From contig CM072515.1 of the NCBI GenBank assembly GCA_036898135.1, positions 48,443,534-48,507,533 on the forward strand: a DNA stretch of 64,000 bases, read 5' to 3'. Shown piece after piece: positions 53,746 through 64,000 of this stretch (the first letter of the stretch is position 1; each line of letters begins with the position of its first letter). The stretch is from Oncomelania hupensis. Lineage: Eukaryota > Mollusca > Gastropoda > Littorinimorpha > Pomatiopsidae. The notes under the pieces are model-generated. The model was not told the DNA's origin and made no database searches. It worked only from the letters and a program-made list of their open reading frames with translations. Made by a program: the position numbers and the translations under genes.

Positions 53746-54190
53746 AAATTTGAACTGGTTGATTAAATTCCCTCTCCTCCAGTTTTTCTTTGTAGGACAT
53801 ATAATTTTGTAGTGTGAATGTAGTGTTCTGATAAATTTGTAGTTTGAATGTAGTATACTAAGAGAAATTTTATTCTTGTTGAATGCATTTTGGTGCAGGG
53901 TAGAAATAGATACTCAACTCTCGTTTTGAGATTTGTTGTTGAAAATGTGTGTAAATTTCCTAGTTCAAAACTGAATGTATTTATGTGTTCTCGTATTAGT
54001 ATTTCTAGTAATATGCATTTATTGTGTTTATACTATTTCAACGTACTTTAAAAAAAATGAAAGTAACATTCAAATTTGTCTAGTCAAGGTGTAAAAATAA
54101 CAATTATGCACTGAATGCTGTATGTTAATCACAAATGATAAACTTTTGGAGGGAAGTAATTGTATATATAATTATAAAGCTTCTGAATAA
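53746..54190. other. No recognisable feature
   Basis: AT-rich, with the phrase TTTGTAGT(G/T)TGAATGTAGT repeated twice at 53808-53853. Confidence 0.4.
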
Positions 54191-54239
54191 CATCATGAAT
54201 CAGAACCAGACATGAGATTCCGAAAAGTTGAACAAGTCT

Positions 54240-54340
54240 GAAATGTTGGCAGGGGTCTGGGGGACGCCGTAGGCCCCCAGTGGGGTCCAGGGGCAACGCC
54301 CTTGGTGGGGGTGAAGGGTCGAAGCCCCCTCGAGCTGAAG
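54240..54340. repeat. GC-rich dispersed signature, copy 2
   Basis: GGTCTGGGGGACGCCGTAGG, GTCCAGGGGCAACGCC and TCGAAGCCCCCTCGAG. Related to 50353-50410 and isolated from any open frame. Confidence 0.6.
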
Positions 54341-54601
54341 GTTTTTAAATTATGTGTCGATCATAGTTGGCTTAAAACACAACTTCTATTGAGCTTTTGA
54401 CATAGAAACTAAAGGGGACATTTTCGTTTACCTTTTATCAGTTGACTGTTGTTAAAACCCACCCACATTCCACGGATATGGGGATAATTTATGAGAGTCT
54501 TAGTCTTTTGGAGCTGGCACTCCCTTCTTGCTTATCAGCTTTCCTCTTTATGGCCAGTTCCATTAACCGCTCATTCATTAGTCGTCTGTGGGCCTGACGG
54601 G

Positions 54602-54851
54602 CTAACTTTTCTTTTTCCCCTTAGGCAGCACCAACGTTGTTTTAACTGTAGCCTCAAGCCACAAAGGACTCCACTTGTTTTTCAGTCCTTTATCAATCTC
54701 CACCGCAAGGGCAAATTCTTCTTTTTTCAACTTTCTGATCATTTTGACATGTGCTTTGCCACTGATCAAAATGGCGTCGATCGGCGAGTCTCGGAAACTA
54801 TCGTCAATCTTCAACGCGACAAACAGTGGAATTTTCCATATTAGTGAGGCA
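54602..54851 (-). CDS. Exon-like terminal ORF, unclassified
   Basis: Acceptor cttacag then 82 codons (frame entered after one base) to TAG: contains LIWKIPLFVALKIDDSF, SPIDAILISGKAHVKM and a Lys-rich end PKGKKKS. Composition is strongly protein-like and different from the surrounding DNA. With 55339-55566 on the same strand it may form a gene, or be part of a mobile element, since related GC-rich signature DNA is adjacent. Family not recognised. Confidence 0.4.
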
Positions 54852-55115
54852 CTGTAAGGGATACAATTATAATCATCGTTTGAAGCTTTGAAGCATCTTT
54901 CTCAATCGACCCTTATAGGGCCTCACAAAATTTTCTCTTTCCCGGTCAGGGTTACATTCAAACTAAAACTATGCCCGTCTCAGTAATCACTTTCATGCAG
55001 TTTTGTCATCGTTGACGCCGTGATTCAGTGGAGTGAATGCCCGCTTGTGTTAATGGTTTTGTCTTCCTTTGAGTTTGAGACTCAGTGATGTCAGCCCTAA
55101 ATCTTTTAACTCTTA

Positions 55116-55132
55116 CCCCCCCCCCCCCCCCC
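55116..55132. repeat. Poly-C run
   Basis: About sixteen consecutive C. Confidence 0.95.
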
Positions 55133-55338
55133 AATTTTCTCACCGGATTTGGATCGATCTTAAAAATGACCCTGGCGACCTCTGAAAAATCGGATTTCCG
55201 CCAAAAGTCGGAAGAATCTCATGTCTGAGAACTCAGCAGAAAGAAAAATAAATTATAGTTTGGGATCTTTCCTTTGGAAATTGAAGGGTTAATTTTTCAT
55301 ATAAAATTTCTTTTACTATTATCCAATACAGAGTTAAC

Positions 55339-55566
55339 TTAGAATCAAAACATGTGGCAGTTCGAGTCACCAGATGTTTCAATAGAGAATATGAGGTGAA
55401 ACAACTGGCTGGCTTGCCCACATGTCGCGCCCAGAGTTGTCCCACCATTTCTGCTGTGTCCTCCATCAATCCTTCCGGACCAACAGAAAGGTTGATTTCA
55501 GTTGCAATCTTGGCTAGCTCCGCTAGTTCGGCCTTGCACTGCCTTGCAACCATCACCCTCTTTTTC
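55339..55566 (-). CDS. Exon-like ORF, unclassified
   Basis: Acceptor tttttcag at the upper end. Residues RVMVARQCKAELAELAKIAT, LMEDTAEMVGQLWARHVG and TSYSLLKHLVTRTATC suggest a helical domain. The donor is uncertain (gttaac is weak); the frame stays open to 55233. Family not recognised. Confidence 0.35.
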
Positions 55567-55639
55567 CTGAAAAACAAAAGTGTGCAGCTCGGGTAGCTTT
55601 CATAGTGTTCTGAGACGACGATGATGTCCGCCTAGATAA

Positions 55640-56047
55640 CTCTAGGTAACTTAACAAAAAGACAAGTTACCTCCCGAAAAAAGCCTATTTATTCAACTTG
55701 CATAAATTCTTGCCACACACAAATGTGTATCCTGTTGTATATGTGTGACTTTATCACTTCATGTGACTCTTCATGTATAATGCCACTTCATATATATAAT
55801 AATGGTGAAGTTTTTCCTGGAAAAAGTGCCAGTTTATTTCACAGAGAATCTTTGTTTTTAAATTTCCTGTGATTTATTTACTAATTTAGTGTTATTTATT
55901 ACTTTAAAAAAATAACATGAAGCATATGGAGCCTGTTAATGGATTACATTGCTTTTGGTTAGATATTGTTCTCAGTGAGGGCCTTGAGCAGCTCTTCCAC
56001 TATAAAAACAGTTCATATTAATTATATGTATCGTGTACTGTTTCATT
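55640..56047. other. No recognisable feature
   Basis: AT-rich spacer before retroposon copy 3. Confidence 0.4.
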
Positions 56048-56060
56048 ATTTTGCAAAGGT

Positions 56061-56746
56061 GTCATGAGCAATCTTGCCACTGTAGATTGTTCTAACCTAT
56101 AAAGGGAAAAGTGAAAGCCCCAGTTGAAAACCTGTCTTGCCTTTGTAGGCATGACTGACTCACTGCGGCAACAGCCCCCCCCCTTGTTGGAGTGCCGGGG
56201 GTTTCAGTATAAATAGTATCCCCACTTTCTGGAAATTTAGTGCTTTAAATTCCCACTGTCGCCGTCTTCCTCATTTGCTCTTTCCCTTTCCTGATCTGTC
56301 CTATCACTCTGCTATACTATCTTCTTCTTCGCTAGATCAATGACCTACCTTTTTTCTTGAAAACTCTTCCTGGACAAGACTCCTTGTTTGTGTATGGGGT
56401 CTGTTGGATCAGCTTGGGAGTGTTGGACGCTTTCTGCCGGGTGGTCACTAGGGCTTCCTATGATTGTATTATTTAGCACTATAGGCATTTTATATGTATA
56501 TGTTTTGTTGATGATTTATAATGATGTTTGTATTCTATTTTGTTTTTGTAACCGGGGGTTCGAGTAGTTGGGGTAAAGCCTCAGCCGTCCCCTGCGAGGA
56601 AGTCTTTATTGTAAAGTGACTGGCCGGTGGAGGGCATTCAATTTTCCCACTAGGGTTGTTTCGGCAGATCTTTTATGCGGATTGGGGGTTGTCCGGTCCT
56701 GATTTGGCTTGGAAGAGTCCGCTGGACCTAAAGCAACAATCAATCA
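56061..56746 (+). mobile_element. Dispersed retroposon, copy 3 (full length, intact target duplication)
   Basis: Exact 13-bp duplication ATTTTGCAAAGGT at 56048-56060 and 56747-56759. Starts GTCATGAGCAATCTTGCC and ends in an (AATC)n tail, which defines the full-length unit as about 686 bp. Shows TATAAATAG near 56210 and several T-rich blocks. No open frame and no convincing pol III A box. Confidence 0.93.
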
Positions 56747-56759
56747 ATTTTGCAAAGGT

Positions 56760-58123
56760 AACACAAGGGAAGATGCTCAAAGAGCAGTAGAGAGAATTAT
56801 CCTCACAATTAAATAGTAAAATGGATATTATTTGATGAACATGAAAGCTGTTATGTATTTTTGTCATGTATTTTTGACCCTTGTTGCTTATGGTGAGGAA
56901 CAGAACCCACAAACCTTTCCAAATAAGAACCTTTATATCCTACGTAGTAACCACTCACTGGGAACTACATTGTCACTGTATATAGGCGTTTACTTTTGTT
57001 CACAGATCTGAAGTATTGCAAATGGAGTCAAATCTAAGCATTAAGGTGCACAAATATTTGTGCAATATGCACAGTCATTCTTGTTGCTTTTTAAAGCTTA
57101 TTTCATTCTTGTTGCTTTTTAAAGTTTTTTTTTTTTTTTTATCTATAACAAGATTAAATATTATTTACAACTCCTTGGCTGTCCAAACATTTATATTTTG
57201 TACAAAACTTGTACTGTAATGTTTTCCATACGAGTGCCCACCTGAGCATGGGTACTCTGGAATCTCAAACTATTGCAACATTCCTTACACAAGTGTTCCT
57301 ACAACCATGCCATACAGGACGTTTTAAAATTTGCATGTGGTGCCTTTTGATTTTGGAAATGTTTTATCGAGCAATATTATTACCCGCTGTAATTGGGATT
57401 ATTATTAATGTATTCATTTTTGTGTGTGTTGTTGCATGCAGACAAGTTCTTAAATGTATGGATGTTTTTGTTAGGCTTTGCAGTATGTCACTGTCAAATA
57501 AAAATGTTCATTACTTCATCAGCGCAGCCTGAGCCTTTGTGAACCAATGTTGCCATTTTAGTACATGAAAAGCTATAATTTGGTGGGAATTCAGTTTCAA
57601 ATGTTCATGCAAAGTTTATTTATTGATGTACTGTAGATCAAAAGAAATCAATTTGGGATTATTTTTTTCAAAAAAAAAAAATGGCAAAGGATAAAATTGG
57701 GTTTGGCATAAAAAACCCAGATTTCATGGCTTGGGATTCACAATTCATAATTGTAGTGAATGACATAGTTATAATAATCATGCTTTGCTTAGGAGTGCAA
57801 TGTAATTTTGCTTTTAAATGATGCTATATAGCTAGTTGTAGATTCCTTTTAAGGTGAGTTGGTGGCAATATTCTTTCATCATGTATACTGCCAAGATGCA
57901 ATCTTTTATGATTAAAATGGATTAATTCGTTAATAAAATTAAATACATGTATATGACGAATAACAGAAATGCTCACGATAGACCATGTAAACTTTTGCAA
58001 GTCTTAAAAAGTTTGTGTGTGTGTGCCTCACTATAAGAGATTGTGATTTGCCTAAATTCTACATTCATACAACTTTTTTTGTAACCGATATTTGCACAAT
58101 TGAAATTTAAATCTAAACATTTA
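56760..58123. other. Mostly unrecognised; one 22-bp direct duplication
   Basis: TCATTCTTGTTGCTTTTTAA occurs twice in tandem near 57076-57124. Otherwise AT-rich with no coding motif; the 107-codon frame 57209-57532 is Cys/Ile-rich with no family match. Confidence 0.4.
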
Positions 58124-58136
58124 CTTAAAGGGACTC

Positions 58137-58372
58137 CCTGTGGGGGTGCTGGGGGTTCTGTATAGTCTCCCCACTTTCTGGAGTATAGCCTCAGCGTTCC
58201 CTGCGTGGGATGCCTTTTTTGTAACGTGACCGGCTGGTGGAGAGCCTTCAGTGTTACCACTAGGGTTGTTTCAGCAGATCTTTTATGCGGATCAGGGGCA
58301 AGTCCTCTTTTAACCAAGTTGTGGTCCTGCTTCTGCTCTTTGCAGTCCGCTGGACCCCTGTAAGCAATAACT
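58137..58372 (+). mobile_element. Dispersed retroposon, copy 4 (internal deletion)
   Basis: The 5' phrase GGGGGTGCTGGGGGTTCTGT is joined directly to the 3' phrase GTATAGCCTCAGCGTTCC, skipping about 350 bp of the unit. Flanked by near-identical ACTTAAAGGGACT (58124) and ACTTAAGGGACT (58373). Confidence 0.75.
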
Positions 58373-58679
58373 AACTTAAGGGACTGACTTTGACTGCCCA
58401 CTCGACAGACCCTTATAACGTCTCACAGTGAGTTGTGCCCCATCGAAAGTTTTTGTGCCTGTTAATAGCAACAGCCTTTGGCTAGCCAGCCAACATTCTG
58501 GAGCTACAAATTGTAACTACCAAAGGCGCAAGAGACAGAATCCATGAAAATAATTGCTCGTACGGTTTTTCATTTTAGGTTACTGCAGACACCAAAGATG
58601 CATTCAACTTCAAGCAATGTAATTCACTCAGAAATATGGTCAAAGTTCACACAGAGCTATGGTAGTAAAAAATCTACTT

Positions 58680-59075
58680 TTCTAGAAAAATCTTCCGGGA
58701 TAAAACTGCTCATTTGTGTGAGGTCTGTTGGATCAGCTTGGAATATTGGACGCTTTTTACCAGGTGGTCACTGGGCCTTCCTATGATGTCATTATTTGGC
58801 AGTGTAGGCATTTTATATGTATGTTTTGTCAATATTTTGTAATGTTTATGTTCTATTTTGTTTTTGTTAACGGGGGTTCAATAAATTAGAATATAGCCTG
58901 TGTGTGGGATGTCGTAAAGTGACCGGCTGGTGGAGTGCCTTCAGTGTTACCACTAGGGTGGTTTCAGCAGATCTTTTATGCGGATCAGGGGCAAGTCCTT
59001 GTTCAGCAAAGTTGTGGTCTTGATTTTGTGGTCCTTATTCAGCTCTTTGCTGGATCCTGTAAGCAATGAATTGCT
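58680..59075 (+). mobile_element. Dispersed retroposon, copy 5 (5'-truncated)
   Basis: Starts in the TCTTCCGGGATAAAACT block and runs to TCTTTTATGCGGATCAGG and the 3' end. It shares with copy 4 a subfamily-specific 3' part (AAGTTGTGGTC). Confidence 0.8.
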
Positions 59076-59079
59076 TGTC

Positions 59080-60293
59080 TGTGAGAATTGAAATGGGAAA
59101 TTCGAACTTTAGTGGTTGGTTTAAAATCATACTATCTAGTGTAAAAGTTTGAAAAAAAAAACCCACCTCCAATCAAGTTTAGGGCAAAATGTTTTATTTC
59201 ACCTTGTTGGATGACATTCTTTCAAACTGCGTACAACTTACACTGCTATTTTGCTGCCAGTAAAGCAATGGTCTTTTATCTAAGATCACATATCTAGCTA
59301 GTGATGGATTAGTAGCCAAATGTACACTGGGGGTCTGAACTGACCCGTTCCCTCTTTTAGCAAAATAGCAGACTTTTGTTGCAAGTAGTTTTGTCACAGG
59401 CATTTGTCAAACAAGAAAAAAGTTAATTTGGGCAAATAAGAAAATCTGTGGTTACTCCAATGCATCAAAAGGTTTATCAAATAATTCTAATTGCCAGTTA
59501 AATGTGAGCGTTGGTCAATAATGTACGTGTAAGGATAGACGGTCAAGAAGTGCGAATTTTAAATGTCACTTATCCGCTTTATCATACATTTCTAAGCAAC
59601 TTGTATAATAAACATAAAAATGAACGCTGCAATACTGAATGCTCTTTATTTCATAATCCACACATAATTAACTGGCTCGGAGCCTACAAGGATGACAATA
59701 CATCAGCACTGCAGGTATTCACTGCTGTGCCATACTGCCGCTTAAAATTTGTTTATTAAACAGTGAGAAAAACTGGCTTGCACACTCCAGTTACATTATG
59801 AAAATCTAACAAATTATCACATCACAAAACATATGAAATGAAGAAACAAAGGCTGAAGATAGAGAATGAACAAGGAAAGTTGAAGTACATAATCAAAAGT
59901 AATGTAAGAAGGTTCAAGTGCATAAATATATTAAAACAAACCATTTTATTCAAGAATAATTTGTTGTCCTGTATAATATGTGTGTGAGCGCGCTTGTCTG
60001 CATCGAATATATGACAAAATATTAATCACAAAGACAGCGAGCATTGTGCTTGTGTGAGCAACGCAATGTGTTTGCATGATAAAGAAAGTACTGAGCAGGT
60101 AAATTTCACACACACACACAAAATAGTGCCAACCAACAAAGAGCACACCATGACATCACAGATTAGGCCTGAGTCTTGTGTCAGTCTTCAGTCCAGCAGA
60201 AAGGCTCGTCCATACAGCCATAATTTTATCTTTTCGGCTGCTAGTCAAAATTGTTTTTCTTCTTGACCAGTCAAATTGTCTGTTGGGTGTCCC
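59080..60293. other. 3' flank / probable 3' UTR of the importin gene
   Basis: AT-rich. Short frames without motifs. Part of it should be the 3' UTR of the minus-strand importin gene. Confidence 0.4.
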
Positions 60294-60392
60294 TTAGAAC
60301 TGGAAGCCATCTTTTGGCAAAGGTTGAGGCTGAGTGAATTGGTAGGTATTGTCCTTCCCAACAGTTGCTGGTGTCATGCCCTCTACTTCCTC
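60294..60392 (-). CDS. KPNA2: Importin alpha terminal exon
   Basis: Acceptor ttttcag, 32 codons [11 protein letters not shown] ... KDGFQF and TAA. Confidence 0.88.
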   Translation of the reverse strand, partial: EEVEGMTPATVGKDNTYQFTQPQPLPKDGFQF

Positions 60393-63127
60393 CTGAAAAC
60401 ACCAACGGCAAATTTTAACTGTATGCAAGTGTGTCTAGTGTGAACAAGTGCGTGTGCACAGTTAACGTAACCTAGTCATGCCTTACAGGTCATAACGAGA
60501 AAAAAAAACATGTTAGAACAAGATAAGTTTCTGGCTGTATTGCAGGCTCGTCAGCATCTCGCCTATTTTTGTCATTAATCCCTATTGTTTTTGTTTTGTT
60601 TTTTGTGGGTGGGTAGGAGAGGTGAGGGGGACAGATTCAATAATATACACATTCCTCCTGCCCCCAAAAGCAAGTCTAAGTATACTGTGAAACTGAATCA
60701 TGAAGAAGGAGTGACTTACCTCTGCACCAAAGAAATCATCGATTAGTTTCTGAGCCAGGCAGTAGACTTGCTGGTTCTCGTGTTCCTGCAGCTGTTCTAT
60801 TTTGTCCACTGCACCCATGCTCTCCAAGTGCTCACAAAGCTTCTCCAGCTGACCCAAGTTGCGTGCCATCTGAAACAATTTAACAACTCTTCTAATAAAG
60901 GGAAAAGCTACATTGTTTTGTTTTGAATGAGACAAAACAAAAGTCTTGTTTAGCACCATCTCCACATCACACAAACTCAAAACTACAAGGCCGCTCACAG
61001 ATAACATTACAGAAAAGCACAAAAGTCATCAGCTATCACTTTAAGTGTCCTTGGCAACAGTTTGGAGCAATCAAATTTCATTAAACTAGAAAAGAAAATC
61101 CCATGACTCCTTATTTAACATGAAAATTAGTGCCAAGCAAAAATGAAATGAAACGGTGGCATTAAAAAGCAAAGTCATACGGACTGATCTTTTGATGTTA
61201 TTGACCTTCATCTCTAAGATTCTCATGTACGATCAAATAAACTACAGCAAAAGCTGTATCATGCCAAAAAAAAACTTCACCTGATCTTGGGATGACCCTG
61301 ACCTCTAGTGCATGATCAAACAATCCAATGGGTTAAATATAGAGCCATTCCACTGTATGATGACCCATTTTTAAAGGTATTTGCAAGACCAAAAATGACC
61401 TTGACTTTCAAGATCAACACAAAAATGTACCATAAAAACGATAATCTACCATCTCTAAATACAAGTTTGTACTGTATATCTCTCATAGGTTTGGGTCAGG
61501 GTCACTTCAAACTCCAATGACAATATGGAAAGATGTTGACCATGTTAGCTTAGTATGTGTAATTCATCGATATCTAGCATGCATCAAATAATTGTAAGTT
61601 CAATATTAATAACTTGGGAAAAGAGTGAAATGAGGTTAAAAAAAAACAACCTGTCATTTATTAAGGATTAAGATTTGTTGACCCTGTGACCTTGAAAATG
61701 AAGCGAAGTCATTTATTCATAGATCATTGGTCTCATGAATATACACAATCGTACCAAGTTCGGTTGGGATAGTTAAAATAGGTTCTTATATATGAAGCCA
61801 CTTTTTAGTTTAGCATAGACAGATGGCAGACAAATTTTTGGTAAATGTCATTTTTGGACTATTTAGAACTCGTCTCACACAGATTTGCCAAAATCTGAAA
61901 AAATGTTTGTGTAAAAAAAAAAGAAAAAAAAAGCACACACATAAGATATTTAAATTATTATTATTATCTTGAATCATAAGCATAGCACAAGAACATAAAT
62001 TGAAACAACCAAAACTTGCACAAGACACGGAAGACTGAAAGAGTATGTACATAAATTAACGTAGTTCTGTATTTTTTGGAGAATTGTATCAAAATTTCTT
62101 TAACCTAGTACCGCTTAAATTTCTTTAACCTAGTACTGCTTTACTTTGTAACGTTTATTGTATTAATGTTCAAATTAATCATACACATTTTCCTTACTGG
62201 TTGTTTAGTATCGATATGTAATTTGTAAATGTTTCTGTGTTCGTATGTGTGTGTGTCAAGCACAATGTGCATTTCTGATTGGTTAATGCATGGCGCTTGT
62301 TAAAAACTATTATTCAAAGCCAAACTGAAGCACTTGGTGAACTGTGTATGTGCCCACACTCAAAATGTGGAAAATCAAATTGGACAAAAGACAACAGGTG
62401 ATACAAATATTCCAATGGAAAACATATCACAGAAACTTACATGTCATCACTTCTTTGAAACAAAAATAATTTCTACTCTCAAGCATAAAGAACAAAATTA
62501 TCGAGCATTGACAAAAGGATACACACGCTCTTTTCACAAGTCAACACATGCACTACACACAATCAGACAGTGATTCACACACACATTATGTCACTTATGG
62601 CCATGCTTATTTTAGATACGATTCGGCCCAAAACAGTAAAAACTCTCGTAAGAAACGGCCGTTTTGTTGGACACTTGCTCACAAAAAAGCCTTTTTGCCT
62701 CACTTATGTCAAGCTCACAATCTGCTAAATACATTTTAGCAGGTGTGTATTCAGTACCAATTGCAACATTTAAGAAGTACTTCTTACACCTGATCGCAAT
62801 TCTAAGGCGTGATTCCCAATCTCAATGTAATGGGGAGCCCCCATTAATAATTCATCAATGATAATAAGTCTATGAGTAAGCTATATCGTTTATGCCTAAT
62901 ATTTTCTGAAGCAAAGAATATGAGGAAAAGCTAAGATAACGTACACCTAAAACATTGTGGAGAGCATCCAGAATGACCAGGATGAGTTTGGTGTCCTTGG
63001 CGTTGAGGAGAGAACACAGCGGCTCCAGGAAGTTGCACTCCAGGCAGTAGCCCACCTGAGGAATGCTGCCGCCAGATGTTATGTTGGTCATAGCCCACAC
63101 CGCCTCCTTTTGGCTACGGAAGTCTCC
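60294..63127 (-). CDS. KPNA2: Importin subunit alpha, C-terminal exons (KPNA2-type), 5' part outside window
   Basis: Exons 63127-62945, 60869-60720 and 60392-60294 join in phase 0 throughout (61 + 50 + 32 codons). The first gives [15 protein letters not shown] and [13 protein letters not shown], the KEAxWAxxNxTSGG signature of an armadillo repeat in the nuclear-localisation-signal groove. The second gives the last armadillo repeat ([15 protein letters not shown]). The third is a short acidic and polar tail ending GFQF. Wording such as ILDALHNVL and the tail ending in F-x-F point to the KPNA2/alpha-1 class rather than KPNA1 or KPNA3/4. The protein is the cytosolic adaptor that binds NLS cargo and importin beta. 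Orthology is by pattern only. Confidence 0.9.
60720..60869 (-). CDS. KPNA2: Importin alpha exon (last armadillo repeat)
   Basis: Acceptor tttcag, donor gtaagt; 50 codons starting [11 protein letters not shown] and ending DDFFGAE. Confidence 0.9.
61021..62944. other. Importin intron, no further feature
   Basis: AT-rich. One near-tandem duplication, TTCTTTAACCTAGTAC(C/T)GCTT, at 62096-62140. No exon motif. Confidence 0.5.
62945..63127 (-). CDS. KPNA2: Importin alpha exon (armadillo repeat)
   Basis: Acceptor gtgcag. The donor chosen is gtacgt at 62944, not the gtgtac two bases earlier, because only the former keeps phase with the next exon. Confidence 0.85.
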
Positions 63128-63446
63128 CTGCACACACAATATAGTTGCAGTGATGTCGTTTTCATCAGCAAACCAGCCATTCACCGATAAAATTCCAAAA
63201 TGTCATGTTCTGATCAACCCGCTGTCCTAAGGTTTTACGCCTCAATCGGCCATCCTTAGTCTGTTTTTTGTTTGCTTGTCTCAAGTCTGTTTCGTTGTTA
63301 TTGCTTCTGGCCATATTAATTTCCTATCGGATAAATAAAGGTGTTATGAGTTATTGTTGAACATCGCGTAACGGAAGCGCCAAGCAGACGATACATGCAT
63401 CACCAGAGAGAGTTGCGAACGGCAATAACCCTTTTCGTTTTCAAAA

Positions 63447-63524
63447 TGCCGCCGAAAAAGAAGCTGAAACTTATCAGTGGCCAGCGCTTCCTCTCGTTTG
63501 GTGTTGGAAAGAAGTCAAAATGAT
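63447..63524 (+). CDS. Very short ORF, transposase-start-like
   Basis: 25 codons, MPPKKKLKLISGQRFLSFG then VGKKSK and stop. A Lys-rich Met start like those of hAT-type transposases, but nothing follows. A CAGGGTTCACAG phrase at 63640-63651 resembles the end of the hAT-like element at 46930. Probably transposon debris in the importin intron or upstream region. Confidence 0.25.
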
Positions 63525-63651
63525 GACCGAAAGATTTTCAAAATGACCTAAAGGTTTGTGAGTGAATCGGCCAAATGGCCTATGCTGAGAATTTCTAGCA
63601 ACATCACGGCAGTTGTACATCTTTACACTTGCTTAGTACAGGGTTCACAGA

Positions 63652-64000
63652 GAACAATTTTGACAAGAACTTTCCCAGAAATGTCAAGACCTTGAAAATA
63701 AGAACCCTAAACATTGGGCTTGCGTAGTAATTTTTAGTTATCATCGACTTATTGTAATCTTGTGTTTAATGATTTGTTCTAAAACAACATGTGCTTTTTG
63801 TAATGTGCAATGAAGTAATTCAGTGAAAAATCAGGGCTTGTAATGGTCTGGAGTAAAAAAATAAGTGAAAATAGGTCGGGCTCCACAGGCCGCCTAGGCG
63901 CTGGTAGAGAGTACACAGAAATGCCCCCCTCACCGGCGGCGAATCGTGCATTTTTAAAACCAAAAACTATAACAGACCACTTCTGATTTCTGGTAAAAGC
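63652..64000. other. No recognisable feature
   Basis: AT-rich, then a GC-richer patch at 63870-63950. Runs off the window. Confidence 0.4.

Noticed and set aside
57973..58401. 142-codon minus-strand ORF over 57973-58401
   Set aside because: It is antisense to retroposon copy 4 and unrelated AT-rich flank.

Overview
The window is animal nuclear DNA: AT-rich, intron-containing and packed with mobile elements. The mix of RTE, CR1/L2-like and Jockey/I-group LINEs, several tRNA-derived SINE families, Tc1/mariner and hAT transposons, and TTAGGG-type telomere-like repeats fits a lophotrochozoan, most likely a gastropod mollusc. The species assignment is inference. I found no bacterial genes, CRISPR array or functional RNA gene.

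Three host genes can be modelled with splice sites and matching phases. (1) A secreted family-2 cystatin lies on the minus strand (exons 7835-7772, 7412-7255 and 4923-4795; 116 aa). (2) A RING/B-box/coiled-coil protein of TRIM-NHL type lies on the plus strand (39960-41342, 41694-41927, 49329-49609, 49828-50224; 764 aa). Its 7.4-kb second intron holds a Tc1 transposon that is itself broken by a hAT-like transposon. (3) The C-terminal exons of an importin-alpha (KPNA2-type) gene lie on the minus strand (63127-62945, 60869-60720, 60392-60294); its 5' part is outside the window. A partial BIR-domain exon lies at 28511-28680.

Layout. 1-3.5 kb: minus-strand LINE with endonuclease, RT and the start of RNase H. 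3.6-8.5 kb: cystatin gene, with an LTR-like segment in intron 2 and a TIR element (7960-8484) just upstream of exon 1. 8.7-10.8 kb: a retroposon with a 13-bp target duplication, split by an RTE copy with its own 11-bp duplication. 11.1-16.6 kb: a large interrupted inverted duplication. Its left arm holds a 2.5-kb block with thirteen 71-bp tandem repeats and a mariner element whose empty site survives in the right arm. 17-25 kb: RTE copy, LINE/SINE ends, simple repeats, retroposon copy. 25.9-28.5 kb: RTE inserted in RTE. 28.5-39.8 kb: BIR exon, a small TIR element carrying telomere-like repeats, degenerate LINEs, SINEs and a mariner-type MITE. 40-50.2 kb: TRIM-like gene. 50.3-55.6 kb: hAT-related fragments and a 1-kb element with perfect 34-bp inverted ends and two inward-facing exon-like ORFs. 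56-59 kb: three more retroposon copies. 60-63 kb: importin alpha.

The host genes show no functional link to one another. The coherent story is a layered record of transposition in which target duplications and one preserved empty site give the order of events. The least explained objects are the 52691-53718 element, the telomere-repeat MITE family (21478 and 30312) and the 43576-44917 element with a TAAAT target duplication.
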